From Bacteroidetes bacterium OLB12 (GTDB lineage Bacteria > Bacteroidota > Bacteroidia > Cytophagales > Cyclobacteriaceae), in the NCBI GenBank assembly GCA_001567185.1, contig LNFR01000110.1:1-64000 (forward strand): a stretch of 64,000 nucleotides of DNA, given 5' to 3'. A program made the position numbers and the translations under genes. The notes beneath the pieces were generated by a model that made no database searches, was not told the DNA's origin, and worked only from the letters and a program-made list of their open reading frames with translations. This document shows positions 55,036-62,829 of the stretch, piece after piece; the stretch's first letter is position 1, and each line of letters starts with the position of its first letter.

Positions 55036-56593
55036 AAATCAACGTATGAAAACGAAAATCGAAGGGATCAAAGTGGGTTAATAAGTGCTGAATAAACTGC
55101 GCATCGGCCGGAAAAAAATTCAATAAGTTATCGGTGCGTTCCTGTAAGCCGCCATTCGGAAACAGCGTATCTTTTACTGCTTCAATCTGGTTGAGTTTAT
55201 CTGTATGTCTTCGTTTTTCGGCACGCAGCATCTTTTGTTCAATACGATTAAGCGCATTGGCCGTGTGCTTGGCCTGTGCACCTACAAACTGCGATAGGGT
55301 AGGATCAATGGAAGTGGCTTTTGCCTGCAGGTTGTTGAACAAAGTGTTTACCTGTTCCATTTCTTTGCTGATAGTAAGTTCTTGTGAAGTATTTTGAAGT
55401 ACCCAATGATTGAAAATGAAATTTTTCTGCGCAAAGAATAATTTTAGGTCGATGCCTGTTTTTTTCATTTTGCGATCGGTGGGGGCATCAATCACCAACG
55501 CAAAATTGCGGGGCACTAAAATAGGAAAGGGTTGTTCAAAGTGATCAAATACTTTTTTGAGTTCGAGCCAATACACCAATTCGGCTGGGCCGCCAATATA
55601 GGCCAGGTTGGGTAATATCATTTCCTGGTACAGTGGGCGCAAAATTACATTCGGGCTAAACTCCTCCGGGTTGCTTTCAATGCGCGATACTATTTCTTCG
55701 CGGCTAAATGAAAGGTGGGAATCCAACACATGAAAAATTTCTCCACGCTTTTCGATGCGTGCGCGCAAGGAATCTTTCAGGTAAAAGAAATTTATGTCGC
55801 GCGCATTTACTTGTGGGTGATAGCCTTCTTTCGCTAACTGCTGATTGGTTTGGTTTACCAAACCGGCAGGAATATTTTCAAGGATATCGGCCTTTATTAC
55901 CGGAGCAAGTGTTTGTTTTAGTTTGGGATGATCGGCATCTACCACCACCAACCCTTCTTCTGCAAACAACTCATTCACATAGTGACGTACCGCTCCGCTT
56001 AAGGTTTTATTTTTGGAATAGGCATTTTTAAAAACAGAGATATCGCCCGGAATCTGATCGAAGAGGGTTTCGATTGATTTGGGGTTAAACCGGCCAACCG
56101 CTCCGGTCTGGTTGGTTTCCCACACATATTTTTTTCCAGACACACGGAAGGATTTGATTTCTTCATAATCATGATCTTCCGAAGCCATCCAGTAAACCGG
56201 TACAAAATTATAGTCAGGATATTTTTTCTTCAGCTGTTTGCAGGCATTGATTACCGTTACAATTTTATAAACAAAGTAAAGCGGGCCGGTAAAAATATTT
56301 AATTGGTGACCGGTAGTAATCGTAAACGTATTTTGATTTTTAAGCGACTCCAGATTTTTCTGTGTGTGTTTTGAAATCGTTAATCCTTTGTATTGTTCCA
56401 GCAAAACATCCGCTAAGGTGTTTCGGGTGTGCTGTGGAAAGGATTTGCTTTTGTTTTCAATCTGGGTTTTAAAATTTTGGATGTCTGGAAATTGCGCGTA
56501 GAACGGTTTAAGGGATTCCTTTTGATGAATGTAGTCGAGAAAAAATGAAGAGAAGGCCTGGGTATCGGCCAGTTCTGATTTCTGAATGCGCAT
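55028..56593 (-). CDS. bshC: Bacillithiol biosynthesis cysteine-adding enzyme BshC
   Basis: BshC adds cysteine to glucosaminyl-malate, the last step of bacillithiol synthesis. This 521-aa protein has the core nucleotide-fold motifs TITTGHQLNIFTGPLYFVYKI and VPVYWMASEDHDYEEI. Also present are ILPNLAYIGGPAELVYWLEL and a C-terminal coiled coil (LSQFVGAQAKHTANALNRIE). The order and length fit BshC. bshA and bshB are not in the window; ytxJ at 40599 uses the same thiol. Confidence 0.93.
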   Translation of the reverse strand: MRIQKSELADTQAFSSFFLDYIHQKESLKPFYAQFPDIQNFKTQIENKSKSFPQHTRNTLADVLLEQYKGLTISKHTQKNLESLKNQNTFTITTGHQLNIFTGPLYFVYKIVTVINACKQLKKKYPDYNFVPVYWMASEDHDYEEIKSFRVSGKKYVWETNQTGAVGRFNPKSIETLFDQIPGDISVFKNAYSKNKTLSGAVRHYVNELFAEEGLVVVDADHPKLKQTLAPVIKADILENIPAGLVNQTNQQLAKEGYHPQVNARDINFFYLKDSLRARIEKRGEIFHVLDSHLSFSREEIVSRIESNPEEFSPNVILRPLYQEMILPNLAYIGGPAELVYWLELKKVFDHFEQPFPILVPRNFALVIDAPTDRKMKKTGIDLKLFFAQKNFIFNHWVLQNTSQELTISKEMEQVNTLFNNLQAKATSIDPTLSQFVGAQAKHTANALNRIEQKMLRAEKRRHTDKLNQIEAVKDTLFPNGGLQERTDNLLNFFPADAQFIQHLLTHFDPFDFRFHTLIYE

Positions 56594-56691
56594 ACTACCA
56601 ACAGGTGTGTGAAAACATATCCCGAATAACGGCTATTTTCTGATAAAGTTCATAAATAAAATTACGAGTGGATCAGCTTGTTAAAATCCTG

Positions 56692-58003
56692 TTAAACCGG
56701 TTCGGCTACCAGGTCAAACTCACTGGCCGCTGTAATCTTAGCGGTAACAAAATCGCCAATGCGCAAATAGTTGTTACGGGCATCTAAAATTACTTCGTTA
56801 TCTACTTCGGGCGAGTCAAACTCGGTGCGCCCATAAAAAACTTCCGCCTTCTTTGCGATCAATTAATACCCGCATGGTCTTTCCGATTTTCTGTTGGTTC
56901 AGCTCCAGCGAAATGCCTTGTTGTAAATCCATTAATTGGTCAACACGGGCTTGCTTTACGTCATCGGGCACATCATCAGCCATGGAATAGGAGTGTGTAT
57001 TATCCTCGTGCGAATAAGGAAACACACCCAACCGGTCGAAGCGTGAGGTTTCTACAAAGTTCATCATTTCTTCAAACTCAGCTTCGGTTTCGCCCGGATG
57101 TCCTGCAATTAGTGTAGTGCGTATGGCAATACCGGACACTTTTTCGCGAATGGTGTTTAAGAGGGCTTCTGTTTTTTCGCGGGTGGTTCCGCGCCTCATC
57201 AGTTGCAACATACGCGTGCTTCCGTGTTGCAGCGGTATATCTAAGTATTTGCAGATGTTAGGCCGGCTGGCCATTACATCCAGCACATCTAACGGAAAGC
57301 CGGTTGGAAATGCATAGTGTAACCGAATCCAGTCAATCCCTTCTACATCAGCCAGGTGGTTTAATAGTTCAGCCAGGTTTCGTTTCTTATACAAATCCAG
57401 TCCGTAGTAAGTCGAGTCTTGTGCAATCAGCAACAATTCTTTGGTTCCCTTTTTGGCCAGGTTCTTTGCTTCCAGTACTAATTCTTCAATAGGTTTTGAA
57501 ATGTGTTTGCCCCGCATGAGCGGAATGGCACAAAAGGAACAGGGCCGGTCGCATCCCTCTGAGATTTTTAAATAGGCGAAATGACTGGGGTTCGTGAGAA
57601 TGCGTTCGCCCACTAGTTCGTGCTTGTAGTTGGCATTTAGTTGTTTTAGCAAGCGCGATAAATCGCGTGTGCCAAACCAGGCATCTACATCCGGAATTTC
57701 TTTTTGCAAATCGTCTTTATACCGTTCTGATAAACATCCGGTAACGTACACCTTTTCTACAATGCCTTCCTCTTTGGCATCCACATAACGCAAAATGGTA
57801 TCAATGGATTCCTGTTTGGCATTGTCGATAAAGCCGCATGTGTTTATTACCACAATATTGGCATCGTCTTTTTTTGATTCGTGGGCAGTTTCAATCCCAT
57901 TACCGCGTAGCTGGGTTAGCAGCACTTCCGAATCCACCAGGTTTTTAGAACAACCCAGCGTTACAATATTAACTTTAGTCTTTTTGGAGCCTTTGGTCTT
58001 CAC
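56692..58003 (-). CDS. rimO: Ribosomal protein S12 methylthiotransferase RimO, frameshifted at the end
   Basis: RimO is a radical-SAM enzyme that methylthiolates Asp of ribosomal protein uS12. Repaired length is about 437 aa. N-terminal UPF0004 cysteines are in LGCSKN, NTCGFI and TGCLSE; the radical-SAM cluster is CDRPCSFC, followed by the TRAM domain at the end. The frame breaks in an A6 run at 56835-56840; removing one base turns GGSF into YGRTEFDSPEVDNEVI and the stop moves to 56692. I chose GTG 58003, because the -7 box at 58022 lies upstream of it. Confidence 0.92.
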
Positions 58004-58021
58004 GGCTAACGAATTAGCCTG

Positions 58022-58029
58022 CAAAAATA
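58022..58029 (-). promoter_or_regulatory. -7 promoter box of rimO
   Basis: On the minus strand TATTTTTG fits TAnnTTTG exactly, 18 bases upstream of the GTG at 58003. Together with the plus-strand promoter at 58047-58075 it forms a compact divergent region. Confidence 0.5.
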
Positions 58030-58046
58030 CGAAATACCTCAGGCAA

Positions 58047-58075
58047 TTGAGTTTCGGGCAGGCAGGGTATATTTG
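58047..58075 (+). promoter_or_regulatory. Promoter of the DUF6452-like lipoprotein gene
   Basis: TTG (58047-58049) and TATATTTG (58068-58075) are separated by 18 bases, and the -7 box is an exact TAnnTTTG match. Transcription would start near 58082, just before the TTG start at 58094. Confidence 0.6.
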
Positions 58076-58093
58076 CACTAAACTTGTAGTATT

Positions 58094-58537
58094 TTGAAAT
58101 ACGTTCGGCTATTGTGCATTTTGTTGTTGGGGTTGTGGGGTTGCCTTACCGAACCCGATTGTTTTGATACTTCTACCAACCTGGTAACTTTTGCATTTTA
58201 TGATGCCGATGACGAATTGGTGGAGGTAGAAATTGATTCCCTCACAATTTCGGGGGTGGAAGGGATCCTCATCCCCGAGGATACCATCGTTAGCGCCATT
58301 TCACTTCCGGTTAACCCGACTGAAACACAGGTTGCATTTACTTTCTATTTTGGAGCGGTAGCTGAAACGATCTCGTTCAACTATCGATTGCAAACGGAAG
58401 TAGTTTCAAAAAATTGCGGAGCATTAGCCTACATAACAGATTTGATCCTGGTGGATACCTCCTTTGAAAATGTAACCCTGCTTAATAACAAACTTGCAAC
58501 CAATGCCGGCACCAATGTTAAAATTATTGTGGAGTAG
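58094..58537 (+). CDS. DUF6452-like lipoprotein
   Basis: This 147-aa lipoprotein starts with TTG and has the lipobox LGLWGC near residue 17. The mature protein begins with CxxxxxxC (C-LTEPD-C) and continues FAFYDADDELVEVEIDSLTI, and ends LVDTSFENVTLLNNK; the pattern resembles the DUF6452 family, which is usually near DUF6048. Function is unknown. It overlaps the next gene by about 23 bases. Confidence 0.6.
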   Translation: MKYVRLLCILLLGLWGCLTEPDCFDTSTNLVTFAFYDADDELVEVEIDSLTISGVEGILIPEDTIVSAISLPVNPTETQVAFTFYFGAVAETISFNYRLQTEVVSKNCGALAYITDLILVDTSFENVTLLNNKLATNAGTNVKIIVE

Positions 58538-59174
58538 TTTGCTGCTTGTATGCTGCCTGCAGGCTGAAGCGCAAATCAACCAACGCGATTCGTTGCGAGC
58601 CATCCGCAAACCCACCGGCCTGCGTGTGGGCACCGATCTGATCGCCATCGGAAAAACTATTGGGCAGGCACCATTGCAGAGTTGGGAGATTTCGGCTGAT
58701 ATAGATTTGGGCCGGTACTATCCGATTTTTGAAGTCGGAAAATGGTCGCGCGAAGCCACCCTTACCAATGGCCTTTATAACAACGAAGGCAATTATTTTC
58801 GGCTGGGGGTTGATGTTAACTTCTTATTGAAAGACAAGGACAAGAATATGTTTTTTATCGGGATGCGATATGGCCGGGCACAGTACAGCGAGCGTGTTTC
58901 TTATACGGTTACTCCCGAATTATTTCCAACCTCGCAACTGGCAACCTCTAATCCGGATGCAACCGCAGGGTGGATTGAGTTAACCTCTGGTTTGCGCGTA
59001 AAAGTATGGCGGGGGTTCTGGATGGGTTATACCGGGCGAATGAAATTTTTACCCCACACCAAAGACACTCCCGGCTTTGATTCCTATGACATTCCGGGTT
59101 TTGGCCTGCCTTTTAAAGGGCTTTACTGGGGATTTAATTACCAGGTGTTTTGGAGAATACCGTTTAAGAAATAA
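58515..59174 (+). CDS. DUF6048-like outer-membrane protein
   Basis: This protein of about 219 aa has a signal peptide (LKLLWSSLLLVCCLQAEAQ) and a mature part that starts DSLRAIRKPTGLRVGTDLIA. Strand-rich features include FRLGVDVNFLLKDKDKNMFF and FIGMRYGRAQYSERVSYTV, which match the DUF6048 pattern. ATG 58515 is preferred since it begins the signal peptide, and it overlaps the DUF6452-like gene by 23 bases. The two probably act together in the envelope; role unknown. Confidence 0.65.
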   Translation: MLKLLWSSLLLVCCLQAEAQINQRDSLRAIRKPTGLRVGTDLIAIGKTIGQAPLQSWEISADIDLGRYYPIFEVGKWSREATLTNGLYNNEGNYFRLGVDVNFLLKDKDKNMFFIGMRYGRAQYSERVSYTVTPELFPTSQLATSNPDATAGWIELTSGLRVKVWRGFWMGYTGRMKFLPHTKDTPGFDSYDIPGFGLPFKGLYWGFNYQVFWRIPFKK

Positions 59175-59216
59175 AACTCCAAGACTTGGGCTGAAACATT
59201 TAGAAATCTAATCTGC

Positions 59217-60064
59217 TTATTCAATAATTAAGTGCTCTGCCAGATCGTGAAAATATTTGGCCGACCAGATTTTTAGTTGATCTCTATTTGGAATAAAGCG
59301 GATAGCATCTGCCTTTACTTTTTCGAAATCTACCGACTCAATTTTTTTGCAAGCAATTGGCGCAACGCTGTTTCGGTAAACGTAACGGTTGGCAGATCAT
59401 TACTGGCGTGAGCTCTCGCAATAAAATGCGCAAGATTTAGTGGTGTCTTGTTTTTAATATACCATTCCAGATCATACCAATCACGTCCCTTTACATTATT
59501 CTTCCATTTACGAAAGAGTAGCGCGTGCATTTTGCCAGAAAATAGAAAAGGTAGTTTGAAACATTTCACATAGAATGAAAAAGGCCTGAGTAGTAGTTTT
59601 TCTTCAGTGCTAAATCCGGGCGGGGGCATGGTATCAACTTCCACTTTGATTTTAAGATTAATGGGTTGGTATAATCCGATGGAGGGTAATTCTTCCAATA
59701 CCAACTCTCTCCAAATGGTTTCAACTTTAAGAAAAGCCGATTCAATTTGACTTTCAGAGGGCTTTTGCTTCTCTTTGATGGAGACCTTTATTCCCAATGA
59801 TTCAAACTCAGCCTGCGCAGCTTGCAAGTAACGATCAAGCTTAAAATGTGGATTTGCGTGAAGCAATGAAAAATCAAGGTCTTCTGAAAAGCGATCTAAC
59901 TTATGGAAAATCCGTAAGGCTGTTCCACCATAAAGAGCAGCCTTCTCGAAAAAGTCAGCGCGGTATAGACCGGCTAAGGCCACCTCTTGCATAATCTCGC
60001 GAAGCGCAGCGTGCACTTCTGCCTGGGTACCTGGGTTATATTCCGCAAGCCATTCTTTTATCAT
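59217..60064 (-). CDS. AbiEii-type nucleotidyltransferase toxin, frameshifted at the end
   Basis: This is about 282 aa after repair. It has the DNA polymerase-beta-like core GGTALRIFHKL (residues 46-56) and SEDLDFSLLH (60-69), the two metal-binding Asp residues, and later KCFKLPFLFSGKMHALL and KGRDWYDLEWY. This matches AbiEii, a toxin that transfers nucleotides to tRNA or other RNA. The break is in an A7 run (59342-59348 on the plus strand); one more A continues the frame IESVDFEKVKADAIRFIPN to 59217. Its start overlaps the antitoxin stop by 4 bases. Confidence 0.88.
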
Positions 60065-60705
60065 AGCGAATTAATTGCCTGTAAGAGCACGTGTAAACTT
60101 TCTCTTTTTTGAGCAAACGGTAGCCAGTGCTCCATCTCTTTGATGTTTAGTTCTTTTAGTTTGCTCTCATCCATACGCATATTTTCAATCAAAAATTGAG
60201 CGGCACTTTTTTTACTTCTAAATAAAAGACCCGAAGTTGTTATTACCTTATCGCAAATCGCTTTTGCCGGTGATGCTACCATGGCATATTGGTCTTGTTT
60301 CAGCATACACCGTTGAATGCCATATGAATAGTAGGGCAACGGAATTTTGGTATAAGTAAACGTACCCACAGTTGTTTTAAAAGTGCGCGATGCTTTGGTG
60401 GTTGCGGATGCGATTTCATAAACCCGTTCAGGGATAAAGCCATGATAAGCTAATGCGGTCTCCATCGAAACATAACTTGGGCCCAGGATATGATTGGCCA
60501 ATAATAATGGTTCTGGCTTTCCTGAATTTAAGTTAGGCCCTGCTACATACAACCCTTTTTTAACAGATGTAATCAAGCCATCGCGAAGCAGCTTATGAAT
60601 TTTGTCATTTGGCTGTTTGAATGAATGCAGAAGCGAGCGTAACAACTGATGGGTGAGCGGTTGTTGGCTGTGCTTTCTAAGCTGATCTTCAATAACCATA
60701 CACAA
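60061..60705 (-). CDS. AbiEi-type antitoxin and regulator
   Basis: This 214-aa protein has an N-terminal winged-helix-like part (QPLTHQLLRSLLHSF, LRDGLITSVKKGLYV) and a C-terminal AbiEi-like domain (ADHI-type LLANHILGPSYVSMETALAY, HGFIPERVYEIASATTKASR). It neutralises the AbiEii toxin and probably represses its own promoter. ATG-GTG choices exist at 60705 and 60699. The pair sits between DUF6048-like and ftsY, where such a pair would be an acquired unit. Confidence 0.82.
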   Translation of the reverse strand: MCMVIEDQLRKHSQQPLTHQLLRSLLHSFKQPNDKIHKLLRDGLITSVKKGLYVAGPNLNSGKPEPLLLANHILGPSYVSMETALAYHGFIPERVYEIASATTKASRTFKTTVGTFTYTKIPLPYYSYGIQRCMLKQDQYAMVASPAKAICDKVITTSGLLFRSKKSAAQFLIENMRMDESKLKELNIKEMEHWLPFAQKRESLHVLLQAINSL

Positions 60706-60725
60706 AAATGTAAAATATTTATAGG

Positions 60726-60768
60726 ATAATCTACAATTTGCGTATTATCATGCAAAAATTCTACATAA
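60726..60768. promoter_or_regulatory. Repeated TCTACA elements upstream of the antitoxin gene
   Basis: TCTACAATTTG near 60730 and TCTACATAATTT near 60758 repeat in the same orientation 25-65 bases upstream of the antitoxin start. AbiEi-type regulators bind repeats near their own promoter. The repeats are short and the role is inferred. Confidence 0.3.
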
Positions 60769-60930
60769 TTTCACTCGATCCAGTATTTTGGGGAATCGTT
60801 TAGATCGGTACGTCAGGAAAGGTTATTCTTTTCATCGGTGAGTTTATCTGTGCGGTTGCTACTGGGGCAGCGGGAAGGGCAATTATCCTTACACCCATTG
60901 GCCGTGGTAAGAAATTCTTTTCGAGGCGGA

Positions 60931-61890
60931 TCAACCAATTCGCTTAAACAACGAATCCACAAACTCATTTTTATTAAACACCTGCAGGTCGTCCACTTTT
61001 TCGCCTACACCAATATAGCGTACCGGTATTTTAAACTCATCACTAATTCCAATTACCACACCACCTTTGGCCGTGCCATCTAATTTGGTAATAGCCAAAC
61101 ACGTTACATCGGTAGCTTTGGTAAACTCGCGTGCCTGCACAACTGCATTTTGCCCAGTACTTCCATCCAACACAAGCATTACATCGTGCGGAGCATCGGG
61201 TATTACTTTTTGCATCACACGTTTAATCTTCGAGAGTTCGGCCATCAGGTTTACCTTGGTGTGTAAACGACCGGCCGTATCAATAATAATTACATCGGCA
61301 TTTTCTTTAGCACCGTATTCCACTGCATCGTACGCAACTGCCGAAGGATCAGTATTCATTCCCCTTGAAATGACAGGCACACCCACGCGCTCGCCCCAAA
61401 GTTTTAATTGATCCACCGCGGCCGCGCGAAAGGTATCGGCTGCACCCAGCACCACCGATTTTCCACTCTTCTTAAATTGTGCAGAAAGTTTTCCGATGGT
61501 AGTAGTTTTGCCTACCCCGTTTACACCTACTACCATCAGTACATACGGTTTTTTGTCCTTCGGAATTTCAAAGTTGGCTTGTTCGGTGTTGCTCTCTGCC
61601 AGTAAGCCGGCAATTTCTTCTTTCAGGATTTTGTCTAACTCAGAAGTGCCCAGGTATTTATCGCGGGCCACGCGCGCCTGTATGCGCTCAATAATTTTAA
61701 GCGTGGTATTTATTCCTACATCCGATGAAACAAGCGTTTCTTCCAGGTTATCCAATACTTCATCATCAACGGTAGATTTACCCGCAATAGCTTTGCTCAG
61801 TTTTCCGAAAAAACTTTCTTTCGATTTCTCTAAGCCCTTGTCCAGGCTTTCTTTGTTTTCTTTAGAAAACAGGTTTGATAGAAATGACAT
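60931..61890 (-). CDS. ftsY: Signal recognition particle receptor FtsY
   Basis: FtsY docks the SRP-ribosome complex at the membrane and helps insert membrane proteins. The 319-aa protein has a short A region, an N domain and a G domain: GVNGVGKTTTIGK at 122-134 (G1), AADTFRAAAVDQL (G2), DTAGR (G3), TKLDGTAKGG (G4) and VGEKVDDL near the end. It lies downstream of the rpmB-rpmG-DUF4295 genes, which is the usual Bacteroidota order. Confidence 0.97.
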   Translation of the reverse strand: MSFLSNLFSKENKESLDKGLEKSKESFFGKLSKAIAGKSTVDDEVLDNLEETLVSSDVGINTTLKIIERIQARVARDKYLGTSELDKILKEEIAGLLAESNTEQANFEIPKDKKPYVLMVVGVNGVGKTTTIGKLSAQFKKSGKSVVLGAADTFRAAAVDQLKLWGERVGVPVISRGMNTDPSAVAYDAVEYGAKENADVIIIDTAGRLHTKVNLMAELSKIKRVMQKVIPDAPHDVMLVLDGSTGQNAVVQAREFTKATDVTCLAITKLDGTAKGGVVIGISDEFKIPVRYIGVGEKVDDLQVFNKNEFVDSLFKRIG

Positions 61891-61970
61891 GCGGTGAAGT
61901 TACTTAAGTAAAACAGATAATCCACATCGGGGCCATCGTTTGGGTTAGCACATGGTTGTGAGATGGAATA

Positions 61971-61999
61971 AAAAAAAGTCCACTGCGGGGACTTTCTTA
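61971..61999 (-). terminator. Terminator after the DUF4295 gene
   Basis: On the minus strand the stem AAAGTCC/GGACTTT with a short loop is followed by a T run (TTTTTTTT). It sits between the DUF4295 stop and ftsY. Confidence 0.7.
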
Positions 62000-62019
62000 A
62001 TCTCTGAAAGGAATTTGAA

Positions 62020-62178
62020 TTAACCTTTCTTGGCCAGCGTTTCCTTTACCAGGTCGGCTGCTACAATTTCTTCTTTGAAGACATACGCGCCTGTTTTTTC
62101 AGAGCGCACTGCGCGAATCACTTTAGCGTAATTCTTACCGTCAGTTTTCTTTAAGCTTGCAACAACTTTCTTTGCCAT
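62020..62178 (-). CDS. DUF4295 family small protein
   Basis: This 52-aa basic protein begins MAKKVVASLKKTDGKNYAKV and continues IRAVRSEKTGAYVFKEEIVA. It lies 2 bases downstream of rpmG, in the Bacteroidota-typical position, and is probably associated with the ribosome or the SRP pathway. It was missed by a longer-reading search because of its length, but start, stop and operon context are clear. Confidence 0.88.
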   Translation of the reverse strand: MAKKVVASLKKTDGKNYAKVIRAVRSEKTGAYVFKEEIVAADLVKETLAKKG

Positions 62179-62180
62179 GA

Positions 62181-62363
62181 TTACTTAATTTCTTTGTGAA
62201 CTGTATATTTTTTCAATACCGGATTGTATTTCTTCAACTCAATACGCTCGGTCGTGTTTTTACGGTTTTTGGTGGTAATGTAACGGCTCATACCAGCCTG
62301 GCCGGTAGCCTTGTGTTCTGTACACTCTAATATTACCTGAATTCTATTGCCTTTCTTTGCCAT
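62181..62363 (-). CDS. rpmG: Large ribosomal subunit protein bL33
   Basis: This is a 60-aa protein with the bL33 pattern: [28 protein letters not shown] and the ending [11 protein letters not shown]. It lacks the CxxC pairs of the zinc form (only one cysteine), so it is the zinc-independent C- type. It is between rpmB and DUF4295. Confidence 0.95.
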   Translation of the reverse strand: MAKKGNRIQVILECTEHKATGQAGMSRYITTKNRKNTTERIELKKYNPVLKKYTVHKEIK

Positions 62364-62386
62364 GGTGCAGCCTGATTAAATCGTAA

Positions 62387-62626
62387 TTAGATAGAAAGTG
62401 TTCCTTTAGCTTTGGCTTCTTTCAAAACGGCCGTTATCCCTTTCAGGTTGATGGTCTTAATAGCTTTGGCAGAAAGCTTTAATGTGATCCACTTGTTTTC
62501 TTCAGGAATAAAGAAACGTTTGGTTTGAAGATTGGGATAAAACCTGCGCTTGGTTTTATTATTCGCGTGCGAAACGTTATTTCCAACCTGGGGTCTCTTT
62601 CCGGTAATTTGACAAACTCGTGCCAT
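62387..62626 (-). CDS. rpmB: Large ribosomal subunit protein bL28
   Basis: This 79-aa protein has the bL28 start [20 protein letters not shown] and [16 protein letters not shown]. Length and sequence are typical. ATG 62626 is preferred over a longer reading that would add an unrelated 22 residues. It is the first gene of the rpmB-rpmG-DUF4295-ftsY group. Confidence 0.95.
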   Translation of the reverse strand: MARVCQITGKRPQVGNNVSHANNKTKRRFYPNLQTKRFFIPEENKWITLKLSAKAIKTINLKGITAVLKEAKAKGTLSI

Positions 62627-62773
62627 AATATGATTGAATTTTAGTACCCCTTCTCTAAAAAGGGACTGCAAATATCGGGAAATCGACCCCAAATATCCAA
62701 AGCAGTTTTTAAATTAATGGAGGAATCATCCATATCTACCCTAAATAATTGATTTTTAGCTTGTTATTTAGGT

Positions 62774-62805
62774 TTTGCTGATCGCACTCCAGCCCATTAA
62801 CTTTA
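62774..62805 (+). promoter_or_regulatory. Promoter of the TPR sensor gene
   Basis: TTTG (62774-62777) and TAACTTTA (62798-62805) are separated by 20 bases, a good match to the Bacteroidota -33/-7 pair with one mismatch in the -7 box. The ATG is 24 bases further on. Confidence 0.6.
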
Positions 62806-62829
62806 GCGCCAACTCCTAAACCCCAGCCT

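Noticed and set aside
60706..60930. A possible small gene between the AbiE-type antitoxin and ftsY
   Set aside because: The only reading frame overlaps the ftsY end in antisense and has no ribosome-binding or family signal. I see only the repeated TCTACA elements.
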